A stretch of 64,000 bases of DNA from Piezodorus guildinii (Eukaryota > Arthropoda > Insecta > Hemiptera > Pentatomidae): the NCBI GenBank assembly GCA_023052935.1, contig CM041294.1, forward strand, positions 11,456,414 to 11,520,413, given 5' to 3'. The notes under the pieces were generated by a model. That model was not told where the DNA came from and ran no database searches. It saw only the letters and a list, made by a program, of their open reading frames with translations. The position numbers were made by a program, and so were the translations under genes. Positions within the stretch are counted from its first letter, which is position 1. Each line of letters starts with the position of its first letter. Positions 1 through 10,098 of the stretch are shown here, piece after piece.

Positions 1-1060
1 TCCTTTAATTTTTTAGATATCGAATCAAAACAAAAATTAACGATAAGATAAGAACATGCTTTGTATTTTTCGTCCTCACACCTTATTACCAAAATAGTGA
101 AGAAAGTTGTTTAAAAAATTCTCGAAAATGAATAAAAAACGAGATCTTTAACGAGATAAAAGTACATCAAGTAAAAGAAACTCAATTTTAATTATTTTTT
201 ATTATAAAGCTTAGTCTTAGTCCTACTTGCTGTAAACATTTCCATCTTGAGAACATAGTACTTTTTTCTATATGAATTTTCAAAATTGGCAAAAATTTAT
301 TTTTCGCGATGTTTACACGGAGATATCTCAAAAGGGGCTGAGTGAAAAAATATGAAACTTATACAAATTACCTATCCATACAATCTGTTTAACTGATACA
401 AATTTGGTCTTTGAGACTAAGCTGGTTCCAGAGTTATAAAACTCTCTTAAATGTTAAAATAATGTTTTCTTTAAAAACCAAAAACTAGAATGATAATGAG
501 AGTATTTTATAAAATTTTGGTCCTTACAACACATTACCTAAGTAGCCAAGAAAATGGTTTTAAAAAAATCACGAAAAATGACATCAACTGAAACCTTTGG
601 CGCGCACGCTATGACAAGGGAGGTTAGAAATGATTTTCACGCTTAATTATTTTTCTTATATAGCCTTATCATTGCTCTTCTTGTTTTAGAAATTTTGATC
701 GTGTAAACTATATCTTTTTTTAAATATAAATATTCAAAGCAGGATTTTTTCCAGCTTAGAAATATTTATAGTAAAATATTTCAAAAAGGACAAAGTAAAA
801 AATGTCGGCAAACATCACCTATGTTGTGGATTGCCTGTATCAATCAAATAAATAAGTAAAAAATGATATAACTCATAAAGATTTATTGTTATTAATTTAG
901 TTTGTCTTATAGCCGGTTGATGAGATGAGAGACACTCCGGCAAGTAATATTTGATGTATTATGTTTCCAAAACAAACTGGGTCTCAGCCATTAAATCTTA
1001 TTTTATCGTAAAATATTTTTTTAAAACTCAACACATTATTTTCCATTTATTGCTTTCTAC
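1..1060. other. AT-rich stretch without a recognised gene
   Basis: No open frame with coding character and no repeat shared with the rest of the window was seen. Short open frames here are AT-rich and lack splice or start context. Confidence 0.6.
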
Positions 1061-1287
1061 TATATATATATCATATTGGCTGACTTACATATATATCATA
1101 TTGGCTGACTTACATATATATCATATTGGCTGACTTACATATATATATCATATTGGCTGATTTACATATATATCATATTGGCTGACTTACATATATATCA
1201 TATTGGCTGACTTACATATATATCATATTGGCTGACTTACATATATATCATATTGGCTGACTTACATATATATCATATTGGCTGACT
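1061..1287. repeat. 25-bp minisatellite, about 9 copies
   Basis: The unit reads roughly TATATATCATATTGGCTGAC plus TTACA and is repeated head to tail. One copy has a 2-bp longer TA run and one has TGATT in place of TGACT. The array ends abruptly in GACTGTCTTAACTG. Confidence 0.95.
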
Positions 1288-1356
1288 GTCTTAACTGAAA
1301 GTGGACCAATAGCAGTAAGCTATAAATAGAAAAAAACGTGTTGTGTTTTTAAAAAA

Positions 1357-1392
1357 AGTCTTGATAATGGGGAAAGAACCCCGAAACATTGA
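1357..1392 (+). ncRNA. Degenerate hammerhead-like RNA motif
   Basis: The order of elements matches the hammerhead-like motifs elsewhere in the window: AGTC, then TTGATAA where CUGANGA is expected, then a perfect GGGG/CCCC stem closing AAAGAA, then GAAAC and ATT. Two core bases differ from consensus (C to T and G to A), so it should be inactive. It is interpreted as a relic of a hammerhead-bearing mobile element. Confidence 0.4.
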
Positions 1393-1583
1393 AAAAGTAT
1401 GTAATAAATAGTTAAGAAGAATAAATGTATAATAAAAGGAATTTAATGATTGCATATTTTAGTGTGAAATATTAAGTAAAACTTCCTAAAAAAAAAAAAA
1501 TTATAAAAGAAAATAAAAAAAAAATAAAATCAGAAAAAAATAGGAATTAAATGTGAGATTATTGCTAATTCTTATATAATGTA

Positions 1584-1885
1584 TGAGGAGCGGCGTGGTC
1601 TAGTGGATAGAGCACTAGTCTGCTGTGCTCCGGGTCCTGGGTTCGAATCCCGGCTGTGCCAGAATATTATTTATTCTGTTAATTCAGTCGGGGGGCGACC
1701 CTAGGGTATGGAGACCCTCCTGGGGCAGACCCAGCCTCTTTAAATTGGGTACCCAAAATAATTGGGGGAAAAGGCCTAATCACCTTATTGCACTGCCGTT
1801 GACCTAGAAACAGTACGAATCTCTATATGTACTGAGCCAAAGACCCTTCATGGGTTGTAGTGGTACAGGTTATATAGTGTATTGT
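1584..1885 (+). mobile_element. tRNA-derived SINE (SINE-B)
   Basis: The first 77 bases look like a tRNA. There is an A box TGGTCTAGTGG (1596-1606) and a perfect B box GGTTCGAATCC (1640-1650), with a T-arm stem CTGGG/CCCGG around it. A roughly 220-bp unrelated body follows, containing GGGTACCC and a tail ending near GGGTTGTAGTGGTACAGG. The 5' part cannot form a clean acceptor stem, so this is a SINE rather than a tRNA gene. Diverged relatives are at 45004-45265 and 40169-40246. Internal Pol III transcription is expected from the boxes. Confidence 0.8.
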
Positions 1886-2390
1886 AGCATGCATCATAAT
1901 AACTATATATTAATGACATTGTTTTATCAAGATGACCACTCACTTCGAATCAGTGTTAGATAATTCTCTAAACAAACGTTCGCTGATAACATTCTATTAT
2001 AAAAATAAATATTTTTAAGTAGCACTAACAGATATTTTTCCCCTGGTTAAGGTTAAGAGGCGTAAAACCCGAGGCTCATCAACGTTAAAAAAATTAGGTT
2101 TTGTGCATGGTAATAACCCTTAATACTTTAAACATTGTATATTTTTTAAATAGCACTAAAAGATATTTTTTTCAGACACTACCAGAAGAAATTAAAATCT
2201 GTTGAGATAAAAGCAGGCAGATAATTTTTTATTGTTTATAAACACAAAAAATATAAACAAACTCGTTAAATTCATAAAACTATCTCCGTATTAGCACATT
2301 TTCGCAGTTGATAGGCTCGAAGAAAGATACTGAGGTATAACATAAAAAAGCAATTACATGAAAAATAAGAAAATGTTGATTCGGATGTTT
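1886..2390. other. AT-rich stretch, nothing recognised
   Basis: A segment with AGCACTAA and AGATATTTTT appears twice (about 2019-2040 and 2151-2172). Otherwise no gene or known element is seen. Confidence 0.5.
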
Positions 2391-2393
2391 GTG

Positions 2394-3578
2394 CATTGTG
2401 TAAAGGTTATCCAATAGTACTGTAGTCGTTACAATCTAAAGGAGCCATTATCTAAACATCTCTTGCCTTCGCTTCATCAAAACATTGTGTAAAGGTTATC
2501 CAATAGTACTGTAGTCGTTACAATCTAAAGGAGCCATTATCTAAATATCTCTTGCCTTCGCTTCATCAAAACATTGTGTAAAGGTTATCCAATAGTACTG
2601 TAGTCGTTACAATCTAAAGGAGCCATTATCTAAATATCTCTTGCCTTCGCTTCATCAAAACATTGTGTAAAGGTTATCCAATAGTACTGTAGTCCTTACA
2701 ATCTAAAGGAGCCATTATCTAAATATCTCTTGCCTTCGCTTCATCAAAACATTGTGTAAAGGTTATCCAATAGTACTGTAGTCGTTACAATCTAAAGGAG
2801 CCATTATCTAAATATCTCTTGCCTTCGCTTCATCAAAACATTGTGTAAAGGTTATCCAATAGTACTGTAGTCGTTACAATCTAAAGGAGCCATTATCTAA
2901 ACATCTCTTGCCTTCGCTTCATCAAAACATTGTGTAAAGGTTATCCAATAGTACTGTAGTCGTTACAATCTAAAGGAGCCATTATCTAAATATCTCTTGC
3001 CTTCGCTTCATCAAAACATTGTGTAAAGGTTATCCAATAGTACTGTAGTCGTTACAATCTAAAGGAGCCATTATCTAAATATCTCTTGCCTTCGCTTCAT
3101 CAAAACATTGTGTAAAGGTTATCCAATAGTACTGTAGTCGTTACAATCTAAAGGAGCCATTATCTAAATATCTCTTGCCTTCGCTTCATCAAAACATTGT
3201 GTAAAGGTTATCCCATAGTACTGTAGTCCTTACAATCTAAAGGAGCCATTATCTAAATATCTCTTGCCTTCGCTTCATCAAAACATTGTGTAAAGGTTAT
3301 CCAATAGTACTGTAGTCGTTACAATCTAAAGGAGCCATTATCTAAATATCTCTTGCCTTCGCTTCATCAAAACATTGTGTAAAGGTTATCCCATAGTACT
3401 GTAGTCCTTACAATCTAAAGGAGCCATTATCTAAATATCTCTTGCCTTCGCTTCATCAAAACATTAAACATTCGGATGTTTGTGCATTGTGTAAAGGTTA
3501 TCCAATAGTACTGTAGTCCTTACAATCTAAAGGAGCCATTATCTAAACATCTCTTGCCTTCGCTTCATCAAAACATTA
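2394..3578. repeat. 89-bp satellite array, 13 copies
   Basis: Copies begin (TAAAGGTTATCC) at 2401, 2490, 2579, 2668, 2757, 2846, 2935, 3024, 3113, 3202, 3291, 3380 and 3492. All spacings are 89 bp except the last (112 bp), where 23 bp including TTCGGATGTTTGTGC are inserted. That same sequence stands just before copy 1. Copies differ only at a few sites. Copies 10 and 12 share two linked variants (TCCCATAG and GTCCTT), as expected if a 178-bp dimer was copied recently. Confidence 0.97.
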
Positions 3579-3850
3579 ACACACGAACATAGCGCATGTT
3601 AACCGCTCTCATCGTCTTTAAGGATACAACTTCTTATTGTATTTAAGGATCGCTACAGCTAGTTACATTAAACATAACTAAAAAGGATAATAAAACCCAA
3701 TGGTTCCATACCGTCAACGCCAAACATTGCCTACAAAATCCGCCTCCTCCCCAGTGACCTTCGGCAAGGCCTCATATCCATATTTCATATCCAGGATATC
3801 TCATTACTTTAAGTGAACAAACAAGTTCATATGACCGTGGGTTCTCAACG
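3579..3850. other. Unassigned spacer after satellite
   Basis: No gene or family recognised. It ends where a SINE-A tail begins. Confidence 0.5.
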
Positions 3851-4153
3851 GTTTGCTTATTTATTTAACGTCCCTTTATGCTGCTGTGCCTAATCGGACG
3901 ATGCTGCAGTGGGAGTCCTAAATTTTGCCGTAAAGAGTCCTAAATTTTTTGTAGGTTTAATTAGGATAGGAATCTTTAAAGAGTACCTGACATCGCACAG
4001 GCACGGAGCTACCTTTTAACGTCCCCTCCGAAGGACGGTCAAACTAAGGATTTTTTACTTCCATTAAAGAGTCCTAGGACCACCTGTGGGTTTAAACCCA
4101 TGATCTTGGGCATATAAGGCTGTTATACTAGCCACTACGCAACAAGTGACCCC
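3851..4153 (-). mobile_element. SINE-A, near full length
   Basis: Read on the minus strand, the element starts with a tRNA-like head (GGGGTCACTTG...) and a diverged B box around a GTTTAAACCC-like sequence (about 4089-4098). It continues through the family body (GGACTCCCACTG, GTCCGATTAGGCACAG) and ends in the A-rich tail GTTAAATAAATAAGCAAAC. It has a local duplication of the segment containing AGTCCTAAATTTT (3915-3950). Confidence 0.85.
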
Positions 4154-4559
4154 GATTCTGAACGATTAGGGACGAAACTCAAATTTTGTTTTACTGTTAT
4201 CCATAGTTTTCATTGGGAAAAACTCAAATATATCCAATTGATGTGCACGAATTATTTTCCTCTTCTGGGGTGAAGGGTAACACCCCTAGTAGAGTGCCTG
4301 ATCGGGGAAGAACGAGCCGGGTTCAGTACGGCGAAACATTTCCTCTTTGCGGAATGTTCTCAAGAAATCTTGGGGCAGAGATAGAAGTATGTATCTCGCC
4401 TCCTTTTCAAAACATGAAATATGGGAGGCTCTCAGAGTTGAGAATGTCCCAAGAAGCTAGGCGGAATTCATTATATCCATTTACCATGAACCAAAAAGAG
4501 TTGTATAGTAAACGGACAGGAGTCTAACAAGAGCACAGTTTAAGCACATTACTATTCTT
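4154..4559 (+). other. Open frame of unknown origin (4213-4527)
   Basis: A 104-codon open frame on + is richer in GC than its surroundings and lies just upstream of a dead non-LTR retrotransposon in the same orientation. It may be an earlier part of that element, but no reverse transcriptase motif is visible in it. No function is assigned. Confidence 0.3.
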
Positions 4560-5319
4560 GCTTGACATGGATAGAGTAGCTACAATATGCAAAAGAAGAA
4601 CGGGGAGGACCTTCCTGGGCCGTAGAAATCTTCGCCAGTGGTGATTCAACTTCTCCTCTACGCGGATGGCATTGTTCTTTTGGCGGATAGATTACAGAAA
4701 GAGGTTACTTGATGTTAAGAAGACTCCGCAAATAAATACCAACAAAAGCAAGATACTACAAGTGGGAAGGCAAGGGGAAGATTTCCATATATACTGTAAC
4801 GGAGAGGAAATGGAAGTGGTTACGGATTCTATCTACCTTGGCACAGTAATAGAAAGATATGGGAGAGTGGAAAGGAAATTTACAACACTGTAATTAGGGA
4901 AGCGAGAGGTGTGTGGGGGTCTTACGCTCCATACCTTCAAGTACGTATATAGCCGATACTCTTGTATGGAGCTGAAAGCTGGATATTGACGAACAGGCAG
5001 CAGAGCAGAGTCACATCTGCTGGAGTGACAGTGAGCAAGACAAAGATAGATCGTGTCCGGAATAAACGGATACGCCTGGAACTAGGGATTGCCCCGTTAA
5101 GGAAAAAAGTCAGCATTAGGATGGGGGAACACAGGGACCAACTAAAAACCATAGATGGGAGAAGGCCCCGAAGCCGACCAAGGATGTCGTCCTATCTCGA
5201 GTATGTTTGACAAGCTTTGCAGAGGAAGAGGGAATGATCTTGGCCAGGCCAGGAACCTAGCTGAGAATAGAAAGGATTGGAGTCGCTGGCTAAGGGCCAA
5301 ATAAAAAAAAAAAAAAAAA
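4560..5319 (+). pseudogene. Non-LTR retrotransposon, 3' part of reverse transcriptase
   Basis: Near 4650-4690 the frame reads LLYADGIVLLADRLQ, which is the reverse transcriptase catalytic box with YADD changed to YADG. It continues with NTNKSKILQVGR and YLGTVIE, typical of the region after the catalytic box. After a frame change (4962-5210) it reads LYGAESWILTNRQQSR, the conserved YG.E.W segment. A further frame change gives the end NLAENRKDWSRWLRAK and a stop (5302-5304), followed at once by a poly(A) run (5302-5319). The frame changes and the lost catalytic Asp make it dead. Gene order and poly(A) identify a LINE-type element; the clade is not certain. Confidence 0.85.
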
Positions 5320-5486
5320 GAGAGAAAATTTACTAGAAGGTTCAGAGGTCGAGCCCTCATAATAATTAAAATTCTATATTTCTGAGCATATTTGGACATT
5401 CTAAGGAACTAAGGATGGGAGGAGGCAAGAAATAGAAAAAGAAAAAAAACCTTCAAGAAAATTTCTGTTTATTATAGTTCTGACCA

Positions 5487-5810
5487 TTGTCTCATAATAT
5501 TATTGTACGAACCAATACTAGACCTCAAGATAAAAAAGTACATAAGTCCCATCATGGTCAGATTGTCAACACTAAAGGAGGAAAATCAAATTTTGAGATT
5601 TTTGCTGTTACCCATGGTCTTCATTGGTCTACATCAAGGTCTACCCATGGTCTTCATTGGTCTACATCAAGGTCTACCCATGGTCTTTATTGAACAGCAA
5701 AAATCGGGCTTTGGGTCGGGTCAACTTTATTGTTTCCTTTGAGGCCTAGTATCTCCTCTCGCAATAAGACAAGACATTTATAAGACCTATATTAAAGAGA
5801 AATTTTCTTG
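5487..5810. repeat. Mosaic dispersed repeat with 33-bp minisatellite
   Basis: The segment 5609-5692 holds about 2.6 copies of a 33-bp unit (TACCCATGGTCTTCATTGGT...). The flanks match the repeat at 19199-19380: the right flank (TCTCCTCTCGCAATAAGAC) in the same orientation, but the left flank (GGTCAGATTGTCAACAC) in the opposite one, so an internal block is flipped between the copies. No coding signal is convincing. Confidence 0.6.
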
Positions 5811-5811
5811 T

Positions 5812-6741
5812 TTTTTACTTTCACTTACTATATGTAGTAAGGGGAAGTATTGCGACCGTGAAAATTTTCGAATTCCAGTTTTCAATACACGTTTTAGGGT
5901 CCCCTGAGACCAAATAACCAAGTCCCGCAAAAAGGTCTGTGTGTGTGTGTGGTAACTCCCGGGCGGAAACGGTAAGTCCTATGAATCTGAAATTTCATAT
6001 TTAAGACAACTATACGCCCGAGACGTGACAAAAGTTTTTCATCGAAATGAGCTTACCAGAAGAGGCACTTTATACCATGCATTTTGCACCTTTTTTCGAT
6101 TTTCTCGAAAACGGTTCCGACGATTTAGATTAAACTCGCTATATCGATGTAAAATTTAATGGGCTCTAATATCATGTAGGTTTTATTCTGATTAAAATGG
6201 TCTGACAGGGCTTAAATGCCGATATTTTAAATTTTCCTCCTCTAAAGTACCTTTAATTTTGTAGATTCAATAAAAATAACTATATTATCTTGTTAACACT
6301 GATGAAAAACAGGTAAATATATAAATTGAATAAATTCGATACCCAACTAAAGGAGAAAACAGAAAAAATATTTTTTTAATGCAATTTTTCGTTTTTCAAC
6401 ATAAGAACAGTAATATACATGTATGATATTATGTATTTAATCTTTAGCTTTCCAACGGTATGTAATATACCGTTGGATAGCTAAAGATTTTAGAAAAAAT
6501 ATTATCTCATACACAATTTTTTAAAACTTAATAGAGAGTGATGAAATGAACATAAAACTAACGATTATTTTAGATAATAGTATAATAGATTTTTTAATAA
6601 AACACATGTTTCTATATAAATTCAATTTAATTAATTCCTTAATAGTTTCACGTATTTTTACCTCTGACTGTTTTTGAAAATTCTTTCATTGATTTTAAAA
6701 ATGGAGGTAAGTGAAAGCCGTGTGTTGCCCGCATCAGATTT
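5812..6741 (-). mobile_element. HINE/DINE-1-like element, near full length
   Basis: The right end, read on minus, starts AATCTGATGCGGGCAACAC and then CTTTCACTTAC. The left end carries the inverted copy (TACTTTCACTTAC on +) next to a palindrome CTTACTATATGTAGTAAG. A short (GT)n run lies about 130 bp inside the left end. Sub-terminal inverted repeats, one terminal hairpin, an internal microsatellite and no coding capacity fit helentron-associated (HINE/DINE-1) elements. Homologous copies occur throughout the window. Confidence 0.7.
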
Positions 6742-7080
6742 TTATTTTAATTCTTGCCTCCTCCTTTCATGAGTTGTCCAAAAGGTAGGTAGAATTAACC
6801 TTTAGAAAAAGAATAGAGGCATCTAGGTAAATATTTTTCTCGCCTCATACGGGTCAAGGAAGAAACCATTCAACAGGGCTAACGAATTATTAAATCTTCA
6901 TCAAAGGATACTGTTGGGCTGGAAATCATAGGTTTACGACGAGGGGTAAAGTTCATTTGGTGGGATTCATAGAAAAAAATATATAGCATGATTTGAAGTA
7001 AAAGAAGTTGTTTATCTACACAGCAATCCTAAAAACTTATAATGTTTTAATTTTATTGTTATTAGTTTTATAATATCTTA
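6742..7080. other. AT-rich stretch upstream of gene
   Basis: No gene or repeat recognised. Base composition rises sharply toward GC after about 7080. Confidence 0.5.
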
Positions 7081-7351
7081 ATACCCCCTCCTTCCTCAAA
7101 TGTTTTCGCATTCGCTAATCCCGCCGGAGACAGATCGGCATCGCCAAGACTAAAGGCGGTTTACGCAACGCCGAGCTGATGCGGAGATAAACAGCTGATT
7201 AGATAAGGAAGGACAGAAATGGGAGCGGGGAGTTTCTAGGGGCTCAGTTCGTTCTCAACCGTCCTCAGAGCGACAGCCAGCTATCAGCCCAACAGTTACA
7301 GTACTGCATACCATACTATATACTATCAGCCGAGTAGTAGCAGCCAACCAG
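7081..7351 (+). promoter_or_regulatory. Promoter and 5' leader of the small gene
   Basis: A GC-rich block in an AT-rich region precedes the ATG at 7352. The sequence CTCAGTTC (7243-7250) matches the arthropod initiator TCAGTT, which would put transcription start near 7246. No TATA box is seen 30 bp upstream, and no convincing downstream element. From 7246 to 7351 there is no ATG, as expected for a real leader. Start-site choice is inference. Confidence 0.55.
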
Positions 7352-7471
7352 ATGACGATGACTATCTTCAAGGGAAACAGGAAGGTGTCTTCAGGAGCCC
7401 CGATGGTACGCAAGTCTTCCAGGGAGCACCGACCTATTCACAGGTTCTTGAGGAAGATGTCATTCTCTAGG
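7352..7471 (+). CDS. First coding exon (isoform A) of an unrecognised small basic protein
   Basis: The frame starts ATGACGATGACTATC in the context CCAACCAG-ATG and runs 40 codons to TTCTCTAGG, followed by the donor GTGAGT. The exon encodes MTMTIFKGNR at its start and RFLRKMSFSR at its end, and is rich in Arg, Lys and Ser. It ends in phase 0, matching the terminal exon at 51423. GC content and codon use differ sharply from neighbouring DNA. No domain, signal peptide or membrane segment is visible in the 40 residues. Joined to the terminal exon it gives a 114-residue protein. Further internal exons in the 44-kb intron cannot be excluded. The coding call rests on start, ATG-free leader, donor and phase agreement; the function is unknown. 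Confidence 0.68.
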
Positions 7472-7473
7472 GT

Positions 7474-7571
7474 GAGTCCTCTAAACCTATAGGTTCTCTA
7501 TTATAGGGTTTATTTTATATGACGAGTCCACTAAACCTATAGGTTCTCTGTTATAGGGTATATTTTATAGG
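7474..7571. repeat. 50-bp direct duplication at the splice donor
   Basis: Two copies (from 7474 and 7524) of GAGTCCTCTAAACCTATAGG... lie immediately after the GT of the donor. The second copy reads CGAGTCC, so it does not recreate a GT donor. Confidence 0.9.
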
Positions 7572-7733
7572 TTATGTGAACTGTGATCCTTTACTTAGAG
7601 GATTATTCTATTTATCTTTAACTCACAACCGATCTTTCACCTCATATAAGGAACATTTATTGAGGCATTCTCCGAAAAAAAAAGGGCCATAAAACAGTGA
7701 TTTGCCATTGCCTTCCTAGAGAGTGAATTAAGT

Positions 7734-8003
7734 ATTTGTTTGTTTATTTATTTAACGTCCCTTTATGCTGCTGTGGCTAATCGGACGATGCTACAGTGGG
7801 GATCCTAAATTTTGACTATCCAGGTTTTATTAGGATAGGGATCTTTAACGAATACCTGACTTCACACAGGATCGGGACCACCTTTTAACGTCCCCTCCGA
7901 AGGACATCATAACTAAGGATTTTTTACTCCCATTAAAAAATCCTAGGGCTACCTGCGGGTTTGATCCCGCTGTTATGCTAACCACCCTGCTACAGGTAAT
8001 CCC
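7734..8003 (-). mobile_element. SINE-A, internally shortened head
   Basis: The tail (GTTAAATAAATAAACAAACA on minus) and body are well preserved. The head lacks about 25 bp between the B-box region and the A-box region. It lies inside the intron, opposite to the gene. Confidence 0.85.
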
Positions 8004-8025
8004 GAATTAAGAATTTCATTTGATA

Positions 8026-8500
8026 CTATTGCGTTGGAAAGTAAGTTCGTAGCGTTTTTCAATATTTCAATTTAATCCTTTTTGTGTTTACGAAATGTTT
8101 TTTTCTTTAATAATGTTTATATATTCTAAAAAAAAGATTAGTTAAGGTGCTTTTATGGATCATTTTAACAGAGATTCCTTCTTATTAAGTGGTATTTTGC
8201 TTGTTCGAAATGGAAGAGAAGAAAATTCATTTTAGTGATCTAATGATTTTTTATTTCCGAAAAGGGAAATCCGCTGCACCGATGATTACTTATAGAAGAA
8301 AGCACCGCCCGTAAGTAGTTTGCTCACGAGTGCAGAACCGGAAATTGTGACTTGGAAGACGCAAAGCGCTCGGGTCGTCCTTCAACTATTGATGATGATC
8401 AAATCCAAAAGAAAATAACTTAAAAGTTGGCGACGTGCTACAGATCAGGATGGTTCATACATAATTAGTTCAAAAAATTACAAGAATCTGGAGTTTTTAT
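8026..8500 (+). mobile_element. Mariner family 2, N-terminal fragment
   Basis: After a leader containing AGCGTTTTTCAATATTT, the frame opens MEEKKIHF and continues as IFYFRKGKSAA, the N-terminal helix-turn-helix region of mariner transposases. A frame-shifted block then gives NCDLEDAKRSGRPSTIDDD, the conserved GD.DLED..R.GRP segment. The catalytic domain is absent. Related fragments with the same MEEKK start are at 43745-44430 and 56826-57095. Confidence 0.75.
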
Positions 8501-8503
8501 TAT

Positions 8504-8535
8504 AGCATGCTAGCCACTACACTACAGGTGACCCC
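8504..8535 (-). mobile_element. SINE-A head fragment
   Basis: Only the outermost tRNA-like head (GGGGTCACCTGTAG, then GTGGCTAGCATGC on minus) is present, next to the mariner fragment. Confidence 0.6.
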
Positions 8536-8539
8536 TTCA

Positions 8540-9265
8540 GGTTATTCTCTCTTAAGCCCTTTGATTGATTGAATACTATACATAGAAGCTAATTGTCTAC
8601 AGAGCTATATTAATCGTTATAAAATAATATGATTATTATGAAATAATAAACTACTAACCCATAAAAGTAAAAATTTGGTTTAAAAATAAATATTATACAA
8701 AACTTATTCCATCTTGTTTGAATTAAATACTAAAAAAAAAAAAAAAAAAAAAAAAATTATCCATTTCTAACGATAAACCAAATGGTCTATAAATTTGATC
8801 GTTAAATTGAAAAAAAAACAAATTATAAGAAATCGCGAATGACTAATTCAATTTTCCTCAATACGTTTCAGATGAAATATTAGCACTTCGACTTAAGTCA
8901 TACATAATACATTTTCTGCGTATTTTCCTAAAACAATCTATTTTGAAAATATATTTTTACTTTTCCTCGAAAGAGTATTTGAGGAAATGTTTAGATGCAA
9001 ACGAGAACCAAAACAGAAACCTCTGATTAATACAGTTTATTTTCGATAGTCTCAAGAACAATGTATGCTTCATTTGAAATATCCATTTTAAATCGCTCCG
9101 ATAAATATTTAGACAGATTTGTATTCGTGAAATATAGAGGAAAGATATAGAGCAGGTGTAAATGATATTTTGAATTATTTTTCCTTGAAGGTTCAAAATT
9201 ATAATGCATCTATCATGTATGATATGTATAAACATAAATGTGATTTATCCTAAACTTAATTTTGA
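8540..9265. other. AT-rich intronic stretch with a poly(A) run
   Basis: A run of about 26 A (8732-8757) is present without a recognisable retroelement before it. The open frames on minus are AT-rich and unsupported. Confidence 0.5.
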
Positions 9266-9561
9266 TTTTTTGTTTATTTAACGTCACGTTATGCCACTTT
9301 AGGCTAATCGGACGATGCTACAGTGGGAGTCCTAAATTTTGCCTATCCAGGTTTTATTAGGATAGGGATCTTTGACGAGTACCTGATATCGCATAGGCTC
9401 GGGTCCCACCTTTTTACGTACTCTCCGGAGGACGGCATAACTAAGGATTTTCACTCCCATTAAAAAAATTTCCTAGGGTCACCTGCAGGTTTGAGCCCGC
9501 GACTATGTGCGGCTCATAAAAGGGATGTTATCTTATACTATCCGCTATGCCACAGATGACC
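9266..9561 (-). mobile_element. SINE-A, near full length
   Basis: The body is close to the family consensus. The B-box region on minus reads GGGCTCAAACC, weakened from GGTTCAAACC. The tail on minus is GTTAAATAAACAAAAAATC. Confidence 0.85.
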
Positions 9562-9784
9562 ACTCCTTTATTTTGAATCTGCAAATTTAGATATTAGAAA
9601 CCCCTAAAAGTTAATCAATGAGACCAACTCAATAAATATGTTATTTTCACCTTTATATCTTCATTTAAAGGGTATGCATAGCTGGGAAATACATAAATAA
9701 CTAACACAAAATGTTTGATGGCGTACTACTCTCAGCAACTTTTAATCAAGTTTTTCCCTTCTTCAATACTTTGAAAACAACATT

Positions 9785-9786
<2 letters not shown>

Positions 9787-9853
<67 letters not shown>

Positions 9854-9867
9854 GTGTGTGTGTGTGT
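9787..9867. repeat. (TA)n then (TG)n microsatellite
   Basis: About 32 TA units are followed by about 8 TG units. Apparent open frames of alternating Ile and Tyr here are artefacts of the repeat. Confidence 0.98.
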
Positions 9868-10059
9868 ATAATGTCACTTCATTTAATTTAAAAGTTAGTA
9901 GGAAGTGCACTAATGTCACAAAAAGTGTATATATGACACTTAAAATAAATATTTTATGCATATATCTATATAAAGAGGTCTACGAAACAAATAAAATTGA
10001 CTGAAAGGAATTAGTTCGGTTGAATGAAATAATTAAATAGTTTCAACTATTCATTGCCT

Positions 10060-10098
10060 GCCAACGTTTCGATCCCCATGGTGGGTCATCTTCAGGGC
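10060..10098 (-). ncRNA. Hammerhead-like ribozyme motif
   Basis: On minus the order is GCC (stem I), CUGAAGA (fits the CUGANGA core), one extra U, a stem II of GACCC against GGGAUC with one mismatch closing ACCAU, then GAAAC, the cleavage triplet GUU, and GGC pairing with the opening GCC. All invariant core bases of a hammerhead are present. The extra base between core and stem II, and a stem III reduced to the palindrome ACGU (seen as ACGUU), are shared with other copies here. Such short forms are known from Penelope-like elements and retrozymes. Activity is inference. Confidence 0.6.

Noticed and set aside
1596..1660. A working tRNA gene
   Set aside because: A and B boxes are good, but the 5' acceptor strand does not pair cleanly, and a SINE-like body shared with diverged copies follows.
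2394..3578. CRISPR-like array
   Set aside because: Units are contiguous 89-bp copies with no unique spacers, and the setting is eukaryotic.
9711..10004. Open frame rich in Ile and Tyr
   Set aside because: It is a translated (TA)n microsatellite; the same holds at 47482-47751 and on the opposite strands.
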